Notes under the pieces: generated by a model | Databases searched by the model: none | The model's input: the letters and a program-made list of their open reading frames with translations, nothing else | What the model was told of the DNA's origin: nothing | Assembly (NCBI GenBank): GCA_021827845.1 | Contig: JAKAUB010000158.1 | Coordinates: 1 to 34,095, forward strand | Direction: 5' to 3' | Source of the DNA: Acidobacteriota bacterium | GTDB lineage: Bacteria > Acidobacteriota > Terriglobia > Terriglobales > Acidobacteriaceae | DNA: 34,095 nt | Shown here: positions 1-7,408 of the stretch, in pieces | How the letters are laid out: each line of letters opens with the position of its first letter | How positions within the stretch are numbered: the stretch's first letter is position 1 | Made by a program: the position numbers and the translations under genes

Positions 1-383
1 CCACGCACGCCGTGGGCTTTCAGGCCGTCATCAATGCCTTGAATCTCTTCGCGGTACTGCGGCTCAATGTGCGGCCAGTAAACGTTGCGGGCGGTGTCGC
101 GGAAAAACTGCCAGTTGCGGCCGGTGTCGTGGGTGCTGTCCTTGCGGACGGCGGCCATGGCCACTTCAATCTCGGGCGCCAGCAGATAGCCGTGTTCAAA
201 GCCCATCTGGTGTGGCGTGCCTGCAAGATGAACATAGATCCAGTTTGCCCGCTCAAACCGATAGGCGCCGTTTAAGTTGGGAGTGTTCGCTGAAGGGCGG
301 GGCGCGGCCCATGCGGTTACGCCGGCGATCATCGCCAGCACCAATAGTGTTGCCTGCGAACGCAGAAAAGACTGAGGGTGCAT
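1..383 (-). CDS. C45-like / phospholipase B-like secreted hydrolase (truncated at window edge)
   Basis: Open minus frame from ATG at 383 to the window edge, absent from the ORF track because it has no stop inside the window. Reads MHPQSFLRSQATLLVLAMIAGVTAWAAPRPSANTPNLNGAYRFERANWIYVHLAGTPHQMGFEHGYLLAPEIEVAMAAVRKDSTHDTG...; signal peptide plus a G(T/x)PxxMGxxHGxLL-type motif. Confidence 0.6.
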   Translation of the reverse strand, partial: MHPQSFLRSQATLLVLAMIAGVTAWAAPRPSANTPNLNGAYRFERANWIYVHLAGTPHQMGFEHGYLLAPEIEVAMAAVRKDSTHDTGRNWQFFRDTARNVYWPHIEPQYREEIQGIDDGLKAHGVR

Positions 384-427
384 TCATCCACCTCCCAAAT
401 TGAAGTGCCGTGCGGCCAGCGAAGAGC

Positions 428-1057
428 CTACGTGATGTCGTCCGTGTTGAAGGCCGGCTTTCGGACCGGACCCGCATTGCTGTCGCCGACCAGCTTCCGT
501 ACGACATCGTCCATCCGGGTCTGTGCCGTCGATTCTTCGGTCTGCGGTTCGGCAGCCGCTGTCAGTTGTGCGGCAGATTCCTGGCCGTCGAGGCTTTCGA
601 GCAGCACCACCGCGTGCGCGACAGCGACATCGTCCTGATCCAGGCCCTCCGGTGTCTTGGCCTTGATGCCGACGGCTCGCGGGCTGATCCCCAGCAGCTC
701 GGCGACGCGCTCACGCAGCTTTTCGGCGACCGGGCCAATCTTGGGGGCCGCCAGTACCAGGGTCGTATCCACGTTGGCGATCCGGAAGCCGGCATTCTGC
801 ACCTCTTCCAGCGCCGTGCGAAGAAACAAGGCGGAGTCTGCATCTTTCCAGCGCGGGTCCCCGGGCGGGAAGAATGTTCCAATGTCACCGGCAGCGACTG
901 CGCCCAGCAGCGCATCGGTGATCGCGTGCAGCAGCACGTCGCCATCGGAGTGGCCGGCGAGGCCGGCAGGATGGTCAAAGGCGACGCCGCCAATGCGCAG
1001 TGGAACTCCCGGTTTGAATGCGTGCGAGTCCCAGCCAAGCCCTATGCGCATATTCAT
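428..1057 (-). CDS. ispF: 2-C-methyl-D-erythritol 2,4-cyclodiphosphate synthase
   Basis: MNMRIGLGWDSHAFKPGVPLRIGGVAFDHPAGLAGHSDGDVLLHAITDALLGAVAAGDIGTFFPPGDPRWKDADS, canonical IspF motifs. Start placed at 1057 rather than 1168. Confidence 0.95.
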   Translation of the reverse strand: MNMRIGLGWDSHAFKPGVPLRIGGVAFDHPAGLAGHSDGDVLLHAITDALLGAVAAGDIGTFFPPGDPRWKDADSALFLRTALEEVQNAGFRIANVDTTLVLAAPKIGPVAEKLRERVAELLGISPRAVGIKAKTPEGLDQDDVAVAHAVVLLESLDGQESAAQLTAAAEPQTEESTAQTRMDDVVRKLVGDSNAGPVRKPAFNTDDIT

Positions 1058-1113
1058 TGCAGATGATTCTAAATCGGCGCGCGCACTTCCAGCGGCCACT
1101 CTCCTCTTTTGGC

Positions 1114-1152
1114 AAAAGAAAAGCCCGCTCCCCGAAAAGAAAGGAGCGGGCT
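1114..1152 (-). terminator. Rho-independent terminator downstream of the SDR gene
   Basis: Minus strand AGCCCGCTCC-TTTCTTTTCGG-GGAGCGGGCT-TTTCTTTT: 10-bp perfect stem followed by a T-rich tract. Confidence 0.85.
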
Positions 1153-1174
1153 TGCAGCAGCATTGCAATGCCGG

Positions 1175-1921
1175 TTAGCGTGCTCCGCCAGCGGCGTAGA
1201 TCACTTGTCCGCTGATCCAGCGAGCGTCGTCGGAAGCCAGAAATACGGCGGCATCGGCGATATCGTCCGGCTGGCCAATGCGGCCCAACGGAACGCTCTT
1301 CACGTGCTCACGCTCGAAATCGGAGCCGATGAAGCCGGCGCTGTGCGCGCCTTCGGTCTCCACCATGCCAGGACTCAGCGCATTGACGCGGATGCCCTTG
1401 GGGCCGAGCTCCTGCGACAGCACGCCAGTGATAGCGTCCACGGCGCCTTTTGTGCCGGTGTAGACGGCCGAAGCAGCGGGCGTTCCACGGCTGACCAGCG
1501 AGCCAATGTTGATGATGCTTCCGCCCTTTGGCAGATGCTTCACCGCCGCCTGTGTAGTCAGCAGAAGTCCCAGGACATTGGTATCGAACTGCTTGTGAAA
1601 GTGCTCCGGAGTGATGGCTTCGACAGGGCCGAACTCGTAGACGCCGGAGTTGTTCACCAGAACGTCCAGCCTGCCGAACTTCTGGATGGCTGCGTCAATA
1701 ATGGACTGCGCGCCTTCCACCTTCGCGACATCTCCTTGAACGGCCACGGCTTTGCCGCCCGCTTGCGTAATGGCCGCGACAACCTTTTCCGCGCCTGCCT
1801 TGCTGGTGGAGTAGTTGACCACCACCGCTGCGCCGGCCTGAGCCAGCGACTTTGCAATAGCTGCACCAATACCTTTGGAGGCGCCCGTAACGACCGCGAC
1901 TTTTCCTTGCAGTTTGCTCAT
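1175..1921 (-). CDS. SDR family oxidoreductase (glucose 1-dehydrogenase / FabG-like)
   Basis: TGASKGIGAAIA Rossmann motif, NNSG, YTGTKGAV catalytic YxxxK, C-terminal SGQVIYAAGG. AAGGAGA Shine-Dalgarno upstream. Confidence 0.92.
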   Translation of the reverse strand: MSKLQGKVAVVTGASKGIGAAIAKSLAQAGAAVVVNYSTSKAGAEKVVAAITQAGGKAVAVQGDVAKVEGAQSIIDAAIQKFGRLDVLVNNSGVYEFGPVEAITPEHFHKQFDTNVLGLLLTTQAAVKHLPKGGSIINIGSLVSRGTPAASAVYTGTKGAVDAITGVLSQELGPKGIRVNALSPGMVETEGAHSAGFIGSDFEREHVKSVPLGRIGQPDDIADAAVFLASDDARWISGQVIYAAGGAR

Positions 1922-1940
1922 TTTTCAAATCTCCTTGTGC

Positions 1941-1978
1941 GTCGAATTTGATGTTTCGATAATTCGACAACCATCAAA
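1941..1978. promoter_or_regulatory. Nested inverted repeats, candidate ArsR-family operator in the SDR promoter region
   Basis: GTCGAATT (1941-1948)-N12-AATTCGAC (1961-1968) and TTTGATG (1947-1953)-N18-CATCAAA (1972-1978), both perfect, located between arsR and the SDR gene. Confidence 0.55.
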
Positions 1979-2034
1979 AAGATGTCTGAAGGAAATGGAA
2001 GATTCAAGAAACAGCGGCCGGTTGTGGAAATCCG

Positions 2035-2349
2035 TCAGGCCAGGTCAGCCTTCAGGCGATCGAGGTAGGCGCGCAGAACCGGTTGCTGCAGAGAATAGCG
2101 GACGAACTTGCCATCCTTCTCCGCGAGCACCAGGCCTGCCAGTTCCAGCTCCCGCATGTGGTGGGAGAGCGTTGCCGGGCTGATCCCGGCGCCAGCCAGC
2201 ATCTCCGAGCAGGGAATGGCGGCTTTGCGGGCGCTCAGCTTCTTCAGAATCTCGTAGCGGCGGGCATCCGCCAGCGCTTTTGCGATGCGCTGCACCTGCT
2301 CTTCGGACAGCGTGAGCTTCCCTGAGGCCGCCACGGGCATAGAGCGCAC
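2035..2349 (-). CDS. ArsR-family winged-helix transcriptional regulator
   Basis: 104 aa; LADARRYEILKKLSARKAAIPCSEMLAGAGISPATLSHHMRELELAGLVLAEKDGKFVRYSL is a typical ArsR HTH/wing. Confidence 0.9.
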   Translation of the reverse strand: MRSMPVAASGKLTLSEEQVQRIAKALADARRYEILKKLSARKAAIPCSEMLAGAGISPATLSHHMRELELAGLVLAEKDGKFVRYSLQQPVLRAYLDRLKADLA

Positions 2350-2350
2350 C

Positions 2351-3058
2351 TCAGCCTTTCAGATAGAACTCGGCCAGCGCCAGATCGCCGGGCTGGGTGA
2401 TCTTGAAATTCCGCGGTGAGCCGGGAACCACGGCGACTTCCACGCCCAGCCGTTCCGCGAGGGAAGCTTCATCGGTGCCGACAAACCCTGCGGCAACAGC
2501 GGAGTCCATGGCGCGCCGTAGCAGGCTGTAGCGGAAGCCCTGCGGCGTCTGCGCCATCACAATGCGTTCGCGAGGAATCGTCGAGGTGATGATGGCGCCG
2601 TCGGCGGTGCGTTCTACCTGCTTGATGGTGTCGATAGCCGGCAGAGCAACGATGGCCGCCTGATGCTTCTGCACCGCCTCGATCGTCCGTTCGATCAGCG
2701 CGGGCTCGATCAGCGGCCGCACCGCATCATGCACCAGCACAATGTCGTCTTCGTTCGCGGGAATCTGCTCGAGCGCGTTATGGACGGATTCCTGACGGGT
2801 ATCGCCGCCCTCGACCAGAGAGATGCGAGAGGTCAGGCCGTGCTTCTGCAGTTGCTCCTGCACGCGCGACATCTCCGAAGCTCGCGCCGCAACAAATATG
2901 TGGCTGATGGAAGGAACGGTGAGGAAGGCGCGGACAGAAAGGATCAGGATCGGCTGGCCGCCAAGCTCCAGAAACTGCTTGGGGGGCTGACCGCCGGCCG
3001 AGACCGGCGCCATACGCGTACCCAGCCCAGCGGCGGGAAGAATAACGAATACCTGCAT
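2351..3058 (-). CDS. ispD: 2-C-methyl-D-erythritol 4-phosphate cytidylyltransferase
   Basis: MQVFVILPAAGLGTRM...PKQFLELGGQPI...VHDAVRPLI...TQTPQGF-type motifs (AQTPQGFRYSLL). Start placed at 3058 rather than the ORF-track 3181. Confidence 0.95.
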   Translation of the reverse strand: MQVFVILPAAGLGTRMAPVSAGGQPPKQFLELGGQPILILSVRAFLTVPSISHIFVAARASEMSRVQEQLQKHGLTSRISLVEGGDTRQESVHNALEQIPANEDDIVLVHDAVRPLIEPALIERTIEAVQKHQAAIVALPAIDTIKQVERTADGAIITSTIPRERIVMAQTPQGFRYSLLRRAMDSAVAAGFVGTDEASLAERLGVEVAVVPGSPRNFKITQPGDLALAEFYLKG

Positions 3059-3092
3059 AAACAGTGAAGTATACCGGAAGCAGCGGGGCTCG

Positions 3093-3572
3093 CTATCCCT
3101 CGACCGGCTCCACGTAAAACATCTCGTTGGTGCGGCGGAATCCGCTGCTTTCATACATGCGGCGGCTTTCTTCGGTCGCATGCAGGCTCACGACGCGAAT
3201 CTTGCGGCGACGGGCCTCGGCCAGTGCCAGCTCAATCAGATTGCTGGCAATGCGCTTGCGGCGGAACTCGGGCTCAACGTAGACGTTCAACACATACCCG
3301 CGGTGCGAGCCCGGATCGAGCGGATGCGGCGGCCAGTCCATAATCATCAGCCCAGCGCCACCGATGATCTTGCCCTCCTGCAACGCAAACCAGCCCATGT
3401 AACGGCCCGACTGCATCATGGGCGGCAGCCATTGCTCAAACGCCTCCGTTACCCGGCGCAAGGAACTGTTATCCGCGCGGCCTGCATCCACAAACATGCG
3501 GTGCCGGTGGCGGGCGATAATGGCTGCATCCTCGGGGGTAGCCTGGCGTGTGGAAAGCGGTCCGTGAACCAT
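3093..3572 (-). CDS. GNAT family N-acetyltransferase
   Basis: RGYVLNVYVEPEFRRKRIASNLIELALAEARRRKIRVVSLHATEESRRMYESSGFRRTNEMF, GNAT acetyl-CoA binding core. Start at 3572 (MVHGPLSTRQATPEDAAIIARHRH). Confidence 0.88.
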   Translation of the reverse strand: MVHGPLSTRQATPEDAAIIARHRHRMFVDAGRADNSSLRRVTEAFEQWLPPMMQSGRYMGWFALQEGKIIGGAGLMIMDWPPHPLDPGSHRGYVLNVYVEPEFRRKRIASNLIELALAEARRRKIRVVSLHATEESRRMYESSGFRRTNEMFYVEPVEG

Positions 3573-3668
3573 GCGGCAAGTATACGAGGAGTGCCATGGC
3601 GGCTTCCACCCGACCGGCTGCGGCCGATGCCGCTCCACAGACGGCAAACTGCCTGGGATGACGATCGC

Positions 3669-5135
3669 GTGAACGCCAAAAGACAATCCGCACTGCCGGC
3701 TCTTGCGCTGAACACCGCCCTGTTCGCGCCCGGTGACCGCGTCTGCGTCGCCGTCTCCGGCGGGGCCGACTCGACGGCGCTGCTGCGGGCGCTGGCGGCG
3801 CGGCAGCAGGAACTGGGGCTGGTGCTCTCTGTGCTGCACGTCGAGCACGGGCTGCGAGGCGAGGTGGCGCAGCAGGATGCGGCCTTCGTGTCGCAACTCG
3901 CAGACGGTCTCGCCCTACCGTGCGAGACGGTGTCCGTCGATACACGGGCGCGGGCGGCATTGCACGGGGAGTCCATCGAAGCGGCGGGACGCTGGCTGCG
4001 ATACGATACGTTTCGCACACTGCTGCGGGAAGACCGCGCCGACCGCATCGCCACCGCCCATACCAGAGATGACCAGGCCGAGACGGTGATGATGAAGCTG
4101 TTGCGCGGCGCGTGGACGGAGGGTTTGAGCGGCATTGCGCCGGAACTGCGCCTGCTGGAGGCCGCAGGGCGGCGCGGCTGGTGTGTCCGGCCATTGCTGG
4201 CGACGGGTCGTGCAGACGTCGAAGCCTACCTGCGGGCGATTGGTCAGCCGTGGCGCGAAGATGCCAGCAATGCGACCGACGAGTATGCGCGCAATCGGGT
4301 TCGCCATACGCTGATGCCGCTGCTGCGGCAGTTCAATCCGCAGGCCGACGAAGCGCTGGCCCACGTGGCTGAATGTGCTCGCACAGAAGAGCGATTCTGG
4401 GCGGCGGAGCTGGAGCGCGTTCTGCCGCGGCTGCTGCTGCCGGGTCGCCCGGTGCGTGGCGGCGGCCGGCGCGCGACGACAGAGACCGGCGACGCTGCCT
4501 GGGCGATTGAGATTCTGCGGCTGCGGGAGCTGGAACCCGCGCTGCAACGGCGGGTGCTCCGGGCGGCCGCGGAGCGCTGTGGAGCGACGTTGGACTTTGA
4601 CGCGACCGAGCGGCTGGCGGCCATGACAGCCGGAGGGAGCCACGCGGAACCGCGCCGCCTGAGCCTGGCGGGCGGCGTGCAGGTGGAACGGACCCCCCGG
4701 GAGCTGCAGTTCTCCAGCTTGTCCCGGCCTGCGGAAGAGCTTGTTCCCAGTTATCGGCTGCCAATCCCAGGATCGGTCGTCGCGGAGGCATTCGGCGCAA
4801 CCTTCCATGCAACTGTCCCCGATGGCATGACAGGTCCCCCGGCCGAAGTTCGCGCAATCCAGCCTGGGGATCGGATTCGTCCTTTAGATAGCATGCGGTG
4901 GAAGCGCCCGAAGGAGATCCTGGAGCGGATGAACGCCGATGCCAGAGCCCGTGGGCATTGGCCGGTGGTGGCCTGGCAAGGAGAGATCGTCTGGATGCGG
5001 GGGGTACCGCTGCGTCCCAATCTGGCCGAAATCAAGATCGAAGAACGGCTGGCAGATGGGACCGAGCCGCGCACCCCGGAAAATGCAGCGAGAGCGGGCG
5101 GCGAGGCCGAGAATTCCACGCAAACCGGGAGCTGA
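3669..5135 (+). CDS. tilS: tRNA(Ile)-lysidine synthase
   Basis: VCVAVSGGADSTALL PP-loop, ARNRVRHTLMPLL, C-terminal RIRPLDSMRWKRPKEILE. GTG start at 3669. Confidence 0.93.
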   Translation: MNAKRQSALPALALNTALFAPGDRVCVAVSGGADSTALLRALAARQQELGLVLSVLHVEHGLRGEVAQQDAAFVSQLADGLALPCETVSVDTRARAALHGESIEAAGRWLRYDTFRTLLREDRADRIATAHTRDDQAETVMMKLLRGAWTEGLSGIAPELRLLEAAGRRGWCVRPLLATGRADVEAYLRAIGQPWREDASNATDEYARNRVRHTLMPLLRQFNPQADEALAHVAECARTEERFWAAELERVLPRLLLPGRPVRGGGRRATTETGDAAWAIEILRLRELEPALQRRVLRAAAERCGATLDFDATERLAAMTAGGSHAEPRRLSLAGGVQVERTPRELQFSSLSRPAEELVPSYRLPIPGSVVAEAFGATFHATVPDGMTGPPAEVRAIQPGDRIRPLDSMRWKRPKEILERMNADARARGHWPVVAWQGEIVWMRGVPLRPNLAEIKIEERLADGTEPRTPENAARAGGEAENSTQTGS

Positions 5136-5197
5136 CTGGGAGTAAAATCGGAGCGATTGGCAAAATTTGTGTCGTCCCGGCGAATTACCCCCTCCTT

Positions 5198-5213
5198 TGG
5201 CACGTCTTTTGCA
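5198..5213 (+). promoter_or_regulatory. Sigma-54 (RpoN) -24/-12 promoter element upstream of ftsH
   Basis: TGGCACG-TCTT-TTGCA, exact match to the consensus TGGCACGNNNNTTGCW; intergenic, about 180 bp upstream of the ftsH start and on its strand. Confidence 0.75.
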
Positions 5214-5392
5214 TCTGGCAAAGGTAAGGGCGCGTGACGGATGCGACCAATAGGTTACGGGCAACGTCTAATCGGTAAATGCCTCGCCAGGGTAACCCGG
5301 CGGTAACGGGGTGGTCGGTTTTTGTGGTTTTCCCGACTGGCCCGGCATAAAGTTCGTAAGAACGGCAGCGGTTTCGGAATCGAGGGTAGTTC

Positions 5393-7300
5393 GTGAATTC
5401 AACAGTTAAGACCATTGTCTTCTGGGTTTTAATCGCCACCTGTCTGGTTGTGCTGTGGCATGTCATGCAGAGCGGAGCCGGGATGGGACGTGACCAGGAG
5501 ATTCCGTTCTCCAAGTTCCTGTCAGATGCACAGCAGGGCCAGGTCTCTGATGTGACCGTCATTGGGAACGAAGTTCACGGGCACTACCGGACGGGGAAGG
5601 CGGTCTTCCATACGACCGCTCCGAACAACTACCCCGACATGTACAAGGTTCTTGAAGATCACCAGGTAAGCGTCACCATCAAGGACTCGCAGGGTGGTGC
5701 GTGGTTCAACATTGGCCTGCAACTGCTTCCGATCCTGCTACTGGGCGCTCTCTGGTTCTTTATGCTCCGGCAGATGCAGACCGGCGGCAACAAGGCCATG
5801 TCCTTCGGCAAGAGCAAGGCCCGATTACTTTCCATGCAGCAAAAGAAGGTGACGTTCAAGGACGTCGCCGGCGTGGAAGAGGCCAAGGAAGAGCTCAAAG
5901 AGATTATTGAATTTCTGCGCGATGCGCCGAAATTTCAGAAGCTGGGCGGACGCATTCCGAAGGGCGTTCTGTTAGTTGGCCCTCCGGGAACCGGCAAGAC
6001 GCTGCTGGCGCGCGCTGTGGCCGGCGAAGCCAATGTTCCCTTCTTTTCCATCTCTGGCTCCGACTTTGTCGAGATGTTCGTCGGCGTGGGCGCCAGCCGC
6101 GTTCGCGATCTGTTTGAGCAGGGCAAGAAGAATGCGCCGTGCATCATCTTCATCGATGAAATTGATGCGGTCGGTCGCCACCGCGGCGCTGGACTGGGCG
6201 GCGGACACGATGAGCGGGAGCAGACGCTGAACCAGTTGCTGGTCGAGATGGACGGTTTTGAGTCGAACGATGGTGTCATCCTCGTCGCCTCGACCAACCG
6301 GCCTGATGTTCTGGACCCGGCGCTGCTGCGGCCCGGCCGGTTCGACCGGCGAGTGGTGGTAGGGCGCCCGGATGTCCGTGGCCGCGAAGAAGTACTGCGC
6401 GTCCATGCCAAGAAGGTTCCCCTGTCCGACGACGTCGATCTGCGCGTTCTGGCGCGGGGTACGCCGGGCTTTACCGGAGCCGATCTGGCGAATATGGTCA
6501 ACGAGGCGGCGATCAACGCAGCCCGCGCCAACCGAAAAGTGGTGGCGATGTATGACTTCGAGTCGGCCAAGGACAAGGTCCTGATGGGTGCCGAGCGCAA
6601 GTCCATGCTGCTGACCGACGAAGAGAAGCGCACCACGGCGTATCACGAGGCGGGCCACGCTATTGTGGCGGCGCTGCGGGATCACGCCGATCCGCTGCAT
6701 AAGGTGACGATCATTCCGCGTGGCATGGCGCTGGGCTTGACCATGCAACTGCCGGAGGATGAGCAGCATACCGTCAGCAAAGATTATCTGCAGACGCAGC
6801 TCGCCATTCTGATGGGCGGCCGCTGCGCCGAAGAAATCTTCTTGAACCAGATGACGACCGGCGCCGGCAATGACATTGAGCGGGCTACCGATCTGTCTCG
6901 CAAGATGGTCTGCGAGTACGGCATGAGCCGGCTGGGTCCCCTGACCTTCGGCAAAAAAGAAGAGCAAATCTTCCTCGGCCGGGAGATTTCGCAGCATCGC
7001 GACTTTAGCGAAGAGACGGCCCGCCAGATCGACGCGGAAGTTCGCATGCTGGTCGATGGCGGCTATAAGTCAGCCTATTCGCTGCTCGATAACAACCGCC
7101 CGCTGATGCATCGTCTGGCACAGGCCCTGCTGGAGCGGGAGACGCTGGATGCCGAAGAGCTTCGCATGCTGATCCAGGGCAAAGACCTGCCGCCGATGAG
7201 CGCGCCGCCGGATGGACCGGGTGGCGACGTGCAGCAGGTGTTGCGTCCGGAAGCTGGCCGCGCGCCGGGGTTTGCGGGCGAGCAGCCTTCCCCCGCATAA
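5393..7300 (+). CDS. ftsH: ATP-dependent zinc metalloprotease FtsH
   Basis: GTG start; N-terminal TM segments, [18 protein letters not shown] Walker [13 protein letters not shown] Walker [22 protein letters not shown] zinc motif. Confidence 0.98.
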   Translation: MNSTVKTIVFWVLIATCLVVLWHVMQSGAGMGRDQEIPFSKFLSDAQQGQVSDVTVIGNEVHGHYRTGKAVFHTTAPNNYPDMYKVLEDHQVSVTIKDSQGGAWFNIGLQLLPILLLGALWFFMLRQMQTGGNKAMSFGKSKARLLSMQQKKVTFKDVAGVEEAKEELKEIIEFLRDAPKFQKLGGRIPKGVLLVGPPGTGKTLLARAVAGEANVPFFSISGSDFVEMFVGVGASRVRDLFEQGKKNAPCIIFIDEIDAVGRHRGAGLGGGHDEREQTLNQLLVEMDGFESNDGVILVASTNRPDVLDPALLRPGRFDRRVVVGRPDVRGREEVLRVHAKKVPLSDDVDLRVLARGTPGFTGADLANMVNEAAINAARANRKVVAMYDFESAKDKVLMGAERKSMLLTDEEKRTTAYHEAGHAIVAALRDHADPLHKVTIIPRGMALGLTMQLPEDEQHTVSKDYLQTQLAILMGGRCAEEIFLNQMTTGAGNDIERATDLSRKMVCEYGMSRLGPLTFGKKEEQIFLGREISQHRDFSEETARQIDAEVRMLVDGGYKSAYSLLDNNRPLMHRLAQALLERETLDAEELRMLIQGKDLPPMSAPPDGPGGDVQQVLRPEAGRAPGFAGEQPSPA

Positions 7301-7323
7301 GCGAAAACTGTCTGACGCTTTAG

Positions 7324-7355
7324 AATGCCCTGTGTCGCTGCTGACGCAGGGCATT
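7324..7355 (+). terminator. Rho-independent terminator downstream of ftsH
   Basis: AATGCCCTGTGTC-GCTGCT-GACGCAGGGCATT, about 13-bp stem (one G-U), followed by TGCTTTTGAATTT. Confidence 0.75.
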
Positions 7356-7408
7356 TGCTTTTGAATTTGCGTCTGCCCATCGCCCGCAGCCACGGAGGTT
7401 TGCCACCT

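Noticed and set aside
3180-3668. N-terminal 163 codons of the 651-aa tilS ORF
   Set aside because: Overlaps the GNAT gene antisense and lacks TilS homology; the GTG at 3669 just before the PP-loop region is the likely start.
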